Positions 24,096 through 31,976 of a stretch of 64,000 nucleotides of DNA are shown one piece after another (positions within the stretch are counted from its first letter, which is position 1; each line of letters begins with the position of its first letter). Source of the DNA: Candidatus Tokpelaia hoelldoblerii (lineage in GTDB: Bacteria > Pseudomonadota > Alphaproteobacteria > Rhizobiales > Rhizobiaceae). The position numbers and the translations under genes are program-made. Under the pieces are notes generated by a model. It made no database searches, was not told the DNA's origin, and saw only the letters and a list, made by a program, of their open reading frames with translations. Location of the stretch: contig CP017315.1 of NCBI GenBank assembly GCA_002005325.1, forward strand, positions 992,001 to 1,056,000, read 5' to 3'.

Positions 24096-26534
24096 GTGTC
24101 TAAATCAAAATGCGGGGCGCAGAGGCCTATTCTAATCGGGAATTATTCAAATAAATCGAGTAAGACCCCTTTGCAAAAGCATGATCGTACTGCCCATTCA
24201 GGCGGAATGGGGGTAGCGACATTATCTTCCAATAAGCGCCGTTCAAAGCTGGGATCAAAGCTTTTGACGACAATGGGCGCTCTTTCACTTGCCATGACAA
24301 CATCTTTGACACCAGCCTTTGCTGCTATAGCAGGCTCTGATGGCGGTTTGGGCGCAGCAGCTTCGGCAAACTCCATTGCATTAATTGGTGATGGCGACTT
24401 CGGGCCGTTGACCAGTGGACCGTTGACCAGCAATCCGTTTTCTGTTGGCGGTATTTACGGCTTTGGTAGCCAGGGAAGTGCTTTAGGTGTTAGCAATATG
24501 TATAACGCCGGCAATGGTATGTCTGGCTGGAGTGTCTGGAATGGGGCCAATGGTTATACCATTAGCAATGTTTCCCAATCGTCACATTCAAAAGGCACAG
24601 ATCAGGCTCAGACACAAGCTTATGGCGCAAATTCAACTGCAATCGATTCTCGCGTCCTAACCGTAGCCGATGACTCATATAATATTCAAATCGGGAAGAA
24701 TGCTAAAGCATCAGGATCAAATGGCGCAATTGCGATTGGTTCCTCTTCCTTTGCTGAAGGAGCAGGCGCAATTGCCATCGGTTCAAGCGGAACTTTCAGC
24801 GCGAAAACATACGCAAAAGGTGTTGATTCCCTTGCCTTTGGTAATGGAGCCATGGCTGAAGATCAGGCAGGTACCGCTTTAGGTGTCGGTGCAAGAGCCA
24901 AAGGTGCTTTTAGTGCTGCACTGAGTGAATCTATAGCCCAAGGTAAAAGTAGTGTTGCACTTGGGAATAAAGCTAATGCTGGATATGATAATAGTGTTGC
25001 ATTGGGAGCATATTCAGAAACTGGTTCAACTGCACCCACAGGTTTAGGCTTTGCTACGGGCACAGCGGCACCGACTTCTGTTGTATCTGTAGGTAATTCC
25101 AAGGCTCAACGCCGTATTACGAATGTTTCTGCTGGTGCAGAAGCTACAGATGCTGTCAATGTTAGCCAGCTTGAAGCGATTGCCAAAAATGCCGCCTCAT
25201 CTTTAGGCGGGGGTGCTGGTTACGATAGTACCGGTAAATACATCGGTCCAAGCTACACAGTACAGGGCAAAACCCACAACAATGTTGGTTCAGCTTTGGA
25301 AAGTGTTGATACAAACATAACAGATGTTAAGGGTGATATTACCAATATCAATGCCGATATCAACTCAATCGGTGACTGGATCACCAACATCACGGGTTAT
25401 ATCAATAACGATTCAATCGGCCCGGTCCGCCGGACAGGCGATGATGCCCTGACGCTCGTTGCCAAAGGCGGCGATGCTACAAACCCAGGTGCAGCCCAGA
25501 CATTGAAAAACGTTAAAGCCGGTGAAATCGCAAAAGAATCAACCGATGCTGTAAATGGCTCACAGCTGTTTGCTACAAACACCAATGTTGCAGCCTACCT
25601 TGGCGGTGGAGCAGGCTATATAAACGGTGCCTGGACAGGGCCGACTTATAATCTTACAAACATTGATGCAAATGGGAAGTCATCATCAAAATCCTACAAT
25701 AACGTAGGAGATGCTCTGGGCAGCTTGGGCAACAGTATCTCCAATGTCAATAACCACATTAACAACCTTGATAAAAAGATTGATAATTTAGTGGAAATTC
25801 CTCAAGATGATTCCTTGAAGTGGAACGACAAAAAAGATGCTTTTGATGCTTCCGCGAAAGGCAAGCAATCTAACAAGATTATGAATCTTGCTGACGGTAA
25901 AATCGCCCAAGGTTCGAAGGATGCTGTTAATGGCGGCCAGCTTTGGGATACCAACAAACGCCTTGATGGTGTTGAAGGTGCTGTGGGCGATGTTGCGAAG
26001 AACTCTGTCACCTATGATAAAGACAGCAATGGCAATAAGACCAACAAGGTTACATTGCAGGGTGGCGATTCATCCAAGCCTGTGACCATTACCAATGTGG
26101 CAGATGGCAAGATTGAGAAGAACTCGAAAGATGCTGTCAATGGCGGTCAGGTTCATGATTATACACAGAAAAAGATGACAGCTGCTGTTGATGAATCCAA
26201 ACATTACACCGATACGCGTGTTAAGAACATTCTTTCTGATGCCAATGGGTATACCGATATGCGGTTTAACCAGCTTAATCGTGAGGTTGGCCAAGTTCGT
26301 ACGGAAGCCCGTCGGGCTGCAGCCATTGGTCTCGCAGCCTCCAGCCTGCGTTTCGATGATACACCAGGCAAGCTGAGTGTCGCATTGGGCAGTGGTTTCT
26401 GGAAGGGTGAAGGCGCCTTGGCTTTCGGTGCCGGCTACACCAGTGACAGCGGTCGCGTCCGCGGCAATATTACCGGGACATCGGCTGGCGGCAGTTTTGG
26501 TGTGGGTGCTGGTGTCAGCTTTACACTGAACTAA
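24096..26534 (+). CDS. Trimeric autotransporter adhesin (YadA/Vomp-like)
   Basis: Surface adhesin of type Vc secretion; 812 aa from a GTG start preceded by AAAGGATGA. An extended signal peptide ends near residue 76 (TTSLTPAFA). The head (about residues 170-315) has left-handed-roll repeats such as GAIAIGSSSFAEG, DSLAFGNGAMAEDQ and SVALGNKANAG. Necks of the form TDAVNVSQL, TDAVNGSQL, KDAVNGGQL and KDAVNGGQV separate stalk modules, and a GGGAGY module occurs twice (about residues 373 and 502). The last 75-80 residues are the YadA membrane anchor (EARRAAAIGLAASSLRFDDT to GVSFTLN). Architecture is close to Bartonella Vomp/BadA but short. Its AT-rich context differs from the core genome. Confidence 0.95.
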   Translation: MSKSKCGAQRPILIGNYSNKSSKTPLQKHDRTAHSGGMGVATLSSNKRRSKLGSKLLTTMGALSLAMTTSLTPAFAAIAGSDGGLGAAASANSIALIGDGDFGPLTSGPLTSNPFSVGGIYGFGSQGSALGVSNMYNAGNGMSGWSVWNGANGYTISNVSQSSHSKGTDQAQTQAYGANSTAIDSRVLTVADDSYNIQIGKNAKASGSNGAIAIGSSSFAEGAGAIAIGSSGTFSAKTYAKGVDSLAFGNGAMAEDQAGTALGVGARAKGAFSAALSESIAQGKSSVALGNKANAGYDNSVALGAYSETGSTAPTGLGFATGTAAPTSVVSVGNSKAQRRITNVSAGAEATDAVNVSQLEAIAKNAASSLGGGAGYDSTGKYIGPSYTVQGKTHNNVGSALESVDTNITDVKGDITNINADINSIGDWITNITGYINNDSIGPVRRTGDDALTLVAKGGDATNPGAAQTLKNVKAGEIAKESTDAVNGSQLFATNTNVAAYLGGGAGYINGAWTGPTYNLTNIDANGKSSSKSYNNVGDALGSLGNSISNVNNHINNLDKKIDNLVEIPQDDSLKWNDKKDAFDASAKGKQSNKIMNLADGKIAQGSKDAVNGGQLWDTNKRLDGVEGAVGDVAKNSVTYDKDSNGNKTNKVTLQGGDSSKPVTITNVADGKIEKNSKDAVNGGQVHDYTQKKMTAAVDESKHYTDTRVKNILSDANGYTDMRFNQLNREVGQVRTEARRAAAIGLAASSLRFDDTPGKLSVALGSGFWKGEGALAFGAGYTSDSGRVRGNITGTSAGGSFGVGAGVSFTLN

Positions 26535-26576
26535 TCGGCATTGCTTCTGCACATTTGAACTGATATTAAATGTGAT

Positions 26577-27164
26577 ATGTGCAAAAGGATTCTTACTGTT
26601 CTTTCCGTTCTTTCCGGCCCCGCTCTGTTTATCATGAGCGGGGCTGGTCTTGCTCAAGTACACGGTATAGACAGTTCTTCCTATTCCATTCATCCTCCTC
26701 GTATTTCTGTGCCTGACGGACAGCTTGGCGCTGTTCGCCGTTCGTTGATGCAATTCTATGGATGGACATTAATTTGTGATGAGACTATTGCCCGCAAACG
26801 GGTGGTCTGCAACGTAACACAGGCTGTTGTAGATGGTGATGGGAATGAAGTTTTCAGCTGGTCATTGGCTGCAACAGATAACGGCCACCCGTTTATGCTG
26901 TTGCGAATACCCGCCAATGCAAATAAAAATGTGCCTGTAGAACTTGGCTTCAGACGTGGGAAGCAACAATCATCTGTTAAAATTCCTTTTATAGGATGTG
27001 ATGCCAATGTATGCCTTGCACAAACGCCCGTTGGCCCTATTTTAACAAAAGCAATTGACAGTGAAACTGCCGCTGCGATCTCTTATCAGGCTACCGACGG
27101 CAAACGCATTATGTTTAATGTTTCTTTTGCTGGTTTAAAACAAGCTGTTGCATCTATCAGATAA
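26577..27164 (+). CDS. IalB-family (invasion-associated locus B) protein
   Basis: Periplasmic/exported protein of the IalB family, 195 aa. The signal peptide covers about residues 1-27 (ending SGAGLAQ). The mature part has the family signature W-x-L-x-C followed by VVCNVTQ (first Cys pair) and FIGCDANVCLAQTP (second Cys pair), which usually form two disulfides. It starts 42 nt after the adhesin stop on the same strand and overlaps the leader of the next gene, so the three form a cassette. In Bartonella, IalB is linked to erythrocyte invasion; here only family membership is supported. Confidence 0.85.
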   Translation: MCKRILTVLSVLSGPALFIMSGAGLAQVHGIDSSSYSIHPPRISVPDGQLGAVRRSLMQFYGWTLICDETIARKRVVCNVTQAVVDGDGNEVFSWSLAATDNGHPFMLLRIPANANKNVPVELGFRRGKQQSSVKIPFIGCDANVCLAQTPVGPILTKAIDSETAAAISYQATDGKRIMFNVSFAGLKQAVASIR

Positions 27165-27177
27165 GGGACGAATAGTT

Positions 27178-27789
27178 ATGAGTAAGAAACAACCAGATAA
27201 TTCAAAATCTTTCCGCCCACATATACAGGGCAAAATGATGAAAATTCTTAGCATTGGGGGCATTGCTCTTGTCTTGATTATCATAAGTGTTATTTATGTC
27301 ACATTGACAGGCAACTATAAAAACAAGGCCTCTTCTATAAAGGTATTAAACAATTTATTTGGCCAACAGGCTGAACAAATGGGCATGAAACGCTGTGCTG
27401 CCTTGTTTTCTGTGCTTGGCGAAACCCTAACAGCCAATTCACAATATTCTGCCCAGATAATCTCCACCCCAAAAGCAGCCAACCGCCATACGATCCAATC
27501 ACTTGTCGGACAAATATATAACGTTAATAATAAGATATCAAAGGGAGCCAGTACTGTATTTGCTGCGCCTGTCGATGGCGGCTGTGAAGGTATGATGATA
27601 CGTACGGTATTAACGCCCCAATCTTGTACAGAGGTTGTCAAAGACCAGTTGCCCAAAGGTGTGGAACGCCAAAACGATCTGGCAGAGACAGCTCTATTCC
27701 GCCTGCCTGGTAGCGGCTACGTTATGCTAATGCCTGCATCAGCATCGAGTTGTGTTGTCGTAACAGCTCTTAACCTGACAGACGAATAA
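27178..27789 (+). CDS. Single-span membrane protein next to the adhesin, unknown function
   Basis: 203 aa from the ATG at 27178, with AAGGGACG upstream; an in-frame start at 27148 would overlap the IalB-like gene. One transmembrane helix (about residues 22-44, SIGGIALVLIIISVIYV) follows a positively charged N-terminus, so the bulk (45-203) is predicted periplasmic. It contains four cysteines (C73, C136, C150, C192) that could form two disulfides. I do not recognise the family. Its position 13 nt after the IalB-like gene and downstream of a trimeric adhesin suggests a surface-assembly or quality-control accessory, by analogy with SadB/TpgA-type partners, without sequence proof. Confidence 0.75.
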   Translation: MSKKQPDNSKSFRPHIQGKMMKILSIGGIALVLIIISVIYVTLTGNYKNKASSIKVLNNLFGQQAEQMGMKRCAALFSVLGETLTANSQYSAQIISTPKAANRHTIQSLVGQIYNVNNKISKGASTVFAAPVDGGCEGMMIRTVLTPQSCTEVVKDQLPKGVERQNDLAETALFRLPGSGYVMLMPASASSCVVVTALNLTDE

Positions 27790-27899
27790 CAAGTATTGCA
27801 GCACATCACGTGAGCCTTCTATACAAAAGTCTCACGGTTTCACCGGGGAAATAAAAAACTAACGAAAATAATTTGTCGTGTGAACGCCAAAAAGAAGAA

Positions 27900-27976
27900 T
27901 GGTGGGCCCGGAGGGACTCGAACCCCCAACCAAGCGGTTATGAGCCGCCGGCTCTGACCAATTGAGCTACAGGCCC
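27900..27976 (-). tRNA. tRNA with CAU anticodon, probably tRNA-Ile2
   Basis: A cloverleaf is readable on the minus strand: acceptor GGGCCTG pairs with CGGGCCC (one G-U), discriminator A, encoded CCA at 27900-27902. The T arm contains GGTTCGAGTCC and the D arm AGCTCAATTGGTCAGAGC. The anticodon loop CTCATAA gives CAU. The anticodon stem GGCGGCTCATAACCGCTT closely resembles tRNA-Ile2 (lysidine-modified, reads AUA) rather than elongator or initiator Met, so Ile is the better guess. It borders the AT-rich adhesin block. Confidence 0.92.
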
Positions 27977-28110
27977 GACCCGTTTACTGCCTAGCCGAAA
28001 CTGCACGGCCAGACAAGACTTTATTTTAAAAAAATGTCATTTGCCTTATTCATCCCACAATGTTTATCAAGCATACTGCGTAATCGGTAAAACAATTCGA
28101 GGATCCTTTT

Positions 28111-28866
28111 ATGCATGATACAATGATATTGCCTGCCCGCCGTTTCACTGTCCCCTTGTGGCTTTCTGCTGTTATCGCCGGGTTTATGCTGCTGACGGTG
28201 CCTGTCATGGCGCAGCCCGTGCCGCCAGCAGGAAATATGCCCGCCCATATCACCGTCACAGCGACCGGCACAGCCAGCGCCATACCTGATATGGCATCAC
28301 TCAACCTTTCTGTCTCCCGGCAGGCCACGACAGCACGGGAAGCGCTGGAACAGACAAACGCGGCCATGGCCAAGGTGCTGGAAGCTGCCAGGGCCGCGGG
28401 TATTGCTGCGGATGACATGCAGACGACCGGATTAAACGTGCAGCCGTATTATGTATCAGGGAAATACCCCAACGGCGAACGGCAGCAACAGGGTTATGAA
28501 GCCAATAATGCAGTGAGCATCAAAGTCCGCGACCTCAACAAGCTTGGTGCTGTTGTTGATAAAGCCATGGCCAGCGGCGCCAACGGACTGGACCAGATAA
28601 CCCTGACCAATGCCAATCTGCAACCGCTTTACGACGCGGCGCAAAAAAATGCCGTTGCCAATGCCCTTGCCAAGGCAAAACTGCTGGCTGAATCTGCCGG
28701 TGTTTCAATCGGGCGGGTTTTGCGTATCAATGACGCAAGCCCCATGGTCAAAACCATGGGACGGATAGCCTATGCGTCGCCTTCCGCCGATGCGATTGCA
28801 TCAGGCAGAAACGACTATATCAGCGATATTTCGCTGACACTGGAACTGGTGGCTCAAAAACCATAA
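28111..28866 (+). CDS. bp26: SIMPL-domain periplasmic protein (BP26/Omp28-like)
   Basis: Periplasmic protein of the DUF541/SIMPL family, related to the Brucella immunodominant antigen BP26 (Omp28). It is 251 aa. The signal peptide is long (basic region to about residue 14, hydrophobic 15-30, cleavage after VMA before QPVPPAG). The SIMPL core begins ITVTATGTASAIPDMASLNLSV and continues with DDMQTTGLNVQPYYV and DQITLTNANLQPLYDAAQKNAV. BP26 family members form ring-like oligomers; the cellular role is unknown. Followed by a hairpin terminator. Confidence 0.92.
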   Translation: MHDTMILPARRFTVPLWLSAVIAGFMLLTVPVMAQPVPPAGNMPAHITVTATGTASAIPDMASLNLSVSRQATTAREALEQTNAAMAKVLEAARAAGIAADDMQTTGLNVQPYYVSGKYPNGERQQQGYEANNAVSIKVRDLNKLGAVVDKAMASGANGLDQITLTNANLQPLYDAAQKNAVANALAKAKLLAESAGVSIGRVLRINDASPMVKTMGRIAYASPSADAIASGRNDYISDISLTLELVAQKP

Positions 28867-28881
28867 ACAGCATGAATCATT

Positions 28882-28910
28882 TTTGACGGCTGAATGCAAC
28901 AGCCGTCAAA
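28882..28910. terminator. Terminator after the BP26-like gene
   Basis: TTTGACGGCTG (28882-28892) and CAGCCGTCAAA (28900-28910) form an 11-bp stem with a 7-nt loop, followed by TTTTC. It lies between the convergent bp26-like and YcgN-like genes. Confidence 0.8.
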
Positions 28911-28913
28911 TTT

Positions 28914-29369
28914 TCAAAGCGGGCCAATGATATAAGCCAGATAATCATCTTCACTGGCCAGCTGATCTTCCCGCACCTCAACCTTGCCACGCACGGAAAT
29001 TCCCGCTTCATGCACTGTTTCATGACTGCCTGAAACAAGATGATGCCACCATTTCAGCGGCTTGCCCTCTGCAACAAGGCGATAGGCGCAATCTTCCGGC
29101 AGCCAGGGCAATGTCTGCACCATATCAGGCGTTAACCGGATACAATCGGCAATACGTGTTTTGCGGTTTTCATAATCCACACAGCGGCAGCTTTCACAAT
29201 CAAGCAAGGCGCATGAAACACTGGTCGCATAATAGTTGCCGGTATCTTCATCCTCCAGCTTATGCATACAACAACGGCCGCAACCGTCGCACAGGCTTTC
29301 CCATTCAGCCTGTGACATGGCCCGCAGTTTCGCCATTCCGCCCGGATTTTTTTTCATTGCCGCAGACAC
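28914..29369 (-). CDS. YcgN-like cysteine cluster protein (UPF0260)
   Basis: Small cytoplasmic protein with a metal-binding cysteine cluster of the YkgJ/UPF0260 type; 151 aa. Diagnostic sequence is WESLCDGCGRCCMHKLEDE (about residues 24-42), followed by SCALLDCESCRCVDYENR (about 52-69) and the C-terminal KWWHHLVSGSHETVHEAGIS. The cluster probably binds iron-sulfur or zinc; no function is established. It is the last gene downstream of rpoD and the HlyU-like gene on the same strand. Confidence 0.9.
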   Translation of the reverse strand: MSAAMKKNPGGMAKLRAMSQAEWESLCDGCGRCCMHKLEDEDTGNYYATSVSCALLDCESCRCVDYENRKTRIADCIRLTPDMVQTLPWLPEDCAYRLVAEGKPLKWWHHLVSGSHETVHEAGISVRGKVEVREDQLASEDDYLAYIIGPL

Positions 29370-29448
29370 CGCTTCTCCTTTTGCAAAAGCCGGAAAAAGA
29401 CCACAGAATCAAAGTATCGGCTTTTGAATGTTTTTCAATGGCTTACTG

Positions 29449-29760
29449 TCATGCTTCAAAAGCATTGTCGCTGAAAAGCTGCTCGCCCTGTTCATCAATC
29501 AGCCGCTGCGCCTTGATGACAACCATACGGTTGGCATCTTCCAAAGCGGGAAACTTGTCAGCCCGGATAAAGCGGTGTTCCCGCACCTGGCCATCAATTG
29601 TCTTTTTAATAACACCGCTGCACTGATATTGCCCGTCAACCGGTTCAGGCAATGGCTGGATCGTGAAGCCCTGATAATCCACTTCAGGTGCAACCACCAC
29701 GATATCGGCGGTTGCCGCCGCGCCAAAACCAAACAGCTTTTTTAAAAATGACACAGGCAC
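29449..29760 (-). CDS. HlyU-family protein
   Basis: Small protein of the HlyU (PF10115-type) family, 103 aa. Family-like sequence includes ADIVVVAPEVDYQGFTIQPLP and GVIKKTIDGQVREHRFIRADKF, ending in a helix with INDEQG-type LIDEQGEQLF. Despite the family name, most alphaproteobacterial members have no demonstrated regulatory role, and this one has no helix-turn-helix. It starts 11 nt after the rpoD stop and is likely cotranscribed with it. Confidence 0.85.
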   Translation of the reverse strand: MPVSFLKKLFGFGAAATADIVVVAPEVDYQGFTIQPLPEPVDGQYQCSGVIKKTIDGQVREHRFIRADKFPALEDANRMVVIKAQRLIDEQGEQLFSDNAFEA

Positions 29761-29771
29761 GCCCTCCCTCT

Positions 29772-31799
29772 TCAGGAATCCAGGAAACTGCGCAGCTTGC
29801 GTGAGCGGCTCGGGTGCTTGAGCTTGCGCAGCGCCTTGGCCTCAATCTGGCGGATACGCTCACGCGTTACCGAAAACTGCTGGCCGACTTCTTCCAGCGT
29901 GTGGTCGGTGTTCATGCCGATACCAAAGCGCATACGCAAAACACGTTCCTCACGCGGCGTGAGAGACGCCAGCACCCGCGTCGTCGTGTCGCGCAGATTG
30001 GCCTGAATGGCAGCGTCAATCGGCAGCAGAGCGTTCTTGTCTTCGATGAAATCACCCAGATGCGAATCTTCCTCGTCCCCCACCGGTGTTTCAAGCGAAA
30101 TCGGCTCCTTGGCGATTTTCAGAACCTTGCGCACCTTTTCAAGCGGCATGGAAAGCTTTTCCGCCAGCTCTTCCGGTGTCGGCTCGCGGCCGATTTCATG
30201 CAGCATCTGGCGCGATGTGCGGACAATCTTGTTGATTGTCTCAATCATATGCACCGGAATGCGGATTGTGCGGGCCTGGTCGGCAATAGAGCGGGTGATC
30301 GCCTGCCGTATCCACCATGTGGCATAGGTGGAAAACTTGTAGCCGCGGCGGTATTCGAATTTGTCCACCGCTTTCATCAAGCCGATATTGCCTTCCTGAA
30401 TGAGATCAAGAAACTGCAGGCCGCGATTGGTGTATTTCTTGGCAATGGAAATAACCAGCCGCAAATTGGCCTCAACCATTTCCTTCTTGGCGATGGTCGC
30501 CTCGCGCTCGCCCTTCTGCACCTGATTGACAATCCGGCGGAACTCGCTGATGGAAATGCCCGTTTCCTGCGCCAGCATCTGAATTTCACTGCGCAGGGCC
30601 TGAATGGTTTTGGTCTCGCGCACCGCAAACTGTTCCCAGCCGCGCCCTGAAAGTTTGGCAATGTGGTTAACCCAGTCGGCCGCCATCTCATGGCCCTGAT
30701 ATTCTTTCAGAAACTCTTCATGACGCACACCATAGGAATCCGCCAGCCGCTTCAGCTTGCCTTCATTCTGCACCAGCCGCTTGTTGATGTCATAAAGCTG
30801 CTCAACAAGGGATTCGATACGGTTCTGATTGAGCGAAAGGGATTTGACCGCCTTGATAAGCTCGTCCTTCAGCTCCTTGTAGCGGCGTTTCTGGCTGGTG
30901 GACAATGCCCCCTTGTCTGAAGAGGACAAGCTGCTTTCCACCTGCTGGTCTTGCAATTTGCGCAGCTTGCCATAGGTATCGGCGATAAAGTCCAGCGTAT
31001 CCATGACCTGAGGGCGCAATTCCGCCTCCATCGCCGCCAGCGACAGATTGGCTTCATCCTCGTCTTCGTCCTCTTCCTCAACCGGCATTTCCCCGCCGAC
31101 ATTGGTGATGTCATCATCATCCGCCACAGCGCGGCGCGGTGCTTCCGGTTTCGGCTTTTCGCTTTCAATGCGTTCAACCACCGGCGCCTGTTTGGCCTCC
31201 GGCCCGGCATAGGTGGTTTCAAGGTCGATGATCTCGCGCAGCAAAATGCGTGAATCGTTTAACTCGTCACGCCAGATAATCAACGCCTGAAAGGTCAGCG
31301 GGCTTTCACAAAGGCCGGCAATCATGGTTTCGCGGCCGGCCTCAATGCGCTTGGCAATGGCAATTTCGCCTTCACGCGACAAAAGCTCAACCGCGCCCAT
31401 TTCGCGCAGATACATGCGCACAGGGTCATCCGTGCGGTCTGTCGCCTCACGCTTGGGCGCCGTGGCAAGGGCCGTACCGGTGGAAACATCGACAATTTCG
31501 GTGCCTTCGCCTTCCGCGGCTTCTCCATCCCCGTCTGTTTCTTCTGCTTCCGGCTCGTCCTCCTCGACAACATTGATGCCCATATCCGACAACATGGCCA
31601 TTGTGTCCTCAATCTGCTCGGACGTCACCTGTTCGGAAGGCAGCACAGCATTAAGCGCATCCATGGTGACATAACCACGTTTACGCGCCAGCTTGATCAT
31701 TTTTTTGACAGCATTATCCGAAAAATCAAGCAAAGAGCCATCCGCACCACCTTCGCGCTCGATGTCTTCCTCTTCATTTTGCTTTGTTTTGCTTGCCAT
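29772..31799 (-). CDS. rpoD: RNA polymerase sigma-70 factor RpoD
   Basis: Primary housekeeping sigma factor; 675 aa. Region 1.1 (about residues 25-95) and an acidic/glutamate-rich linker precede region 1.2. Region 2 contains NLRLVISIAKKYTNRGLQFL and FSTYATWWIRQAITRSIADQ (core binding and -10 recognition). Region 3 begins RTIRIPVHMIETINK. Region 4 has EERVLRMRFGIGMNTDHTLE and the -35-binding helix VTRERIRQIEAKAL, ending LRSFLDS. It lies 177 bp downstream of dnaG on the same strand, the usual macromolecular-synthesis arrangement. Confidence 0.98.
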   Translation of the reverse strand: MASKTKQNEEEDIEREGGADGSLLDFSDNAVKKMIKLARKRGYVTMDALNAVLPSEQVTSEQIEDTMAMLSDMGINVVEEDEPEAEETDGDGEAAEGEGTEIVDVSTGTALATAPKREATDRTDDPVRMYLREMGAVELLSREGEIAIAKRIEAGRETMIAGLCESPLTFQALIIWRDELNDSRILLREIIDLETTYAGPEAKQAPVVERIESEKPKPEAPRRAVADDDDITNVGGEMPVEEEDEDEDEANLSLAAMEAELRPQVMDTLDFIADTYGKLRKLQDQQVESSLSSSDKGALSTSQKRRYKELKDELIKAVKSLSLNQNRIESLVEQLYDINKRLVQNEGKLKRLADSYGVRHEEFLKEYQGHEMAADWVNHIAKLSGRGWEQFAVRETKTIQALRSEIQMLAQETGISISEFRRIVNQVQKGEREATIAKKEMVEANLRLVISIAKKYTNRGLQFLDLIQEGNIGLMKAVDKFEYRRGYKFSTYATWWIRQAITRSIADQARTIRIPVHMIETINKIVRTSRQMLHEIGREPTPEELAEKLSMPLEKVRKVLKIAKEPISLETPVGDEEDSHLGDFIEDKNALLPIDAAIQANLRDTTTRVLASLTPREERVLRMRFGIGMNTDHTLEEVGQQFSVTRERIRQIEAKALRKLKHPSRSRKLRSFLDS

Positions 31800-31976
31800 A
31801 CGGTTTAAACTCCAGACGCTTGGTGTATTCTGACCGCCTTGCCAAATTCAACGGCCTTCACGTGCTTTAAACACAGCTGTTTTGATTAAAACACTTAATT
31901 GTTAAACTCTCGTGACTGATTCGCAAGAAAAAAGCGAATCATTTTAGCGAATCACCCTGCTTTTTCCGGTATTTAT

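Noticed and set aside
24700..26160. Repeated phrases in the adhesin considered as a CRISPR-like or satellite repeat
   Set aside because: The repeats are protein-level head and neck modules of a trimeric autotransporter, with diverged DNA and no regular spacers.
27790..27899. CGTGAG/CTCACG repeat considered as a terminator after the membrane-protein gene
   Set aside because: Only 6 bp of pairing over a 16-nt loop and no T-run.
29814..30650. 278-codon frame antisense to rpoD
   Set aside because: Entirely inside rpoD with no family similarity or ribosome site.
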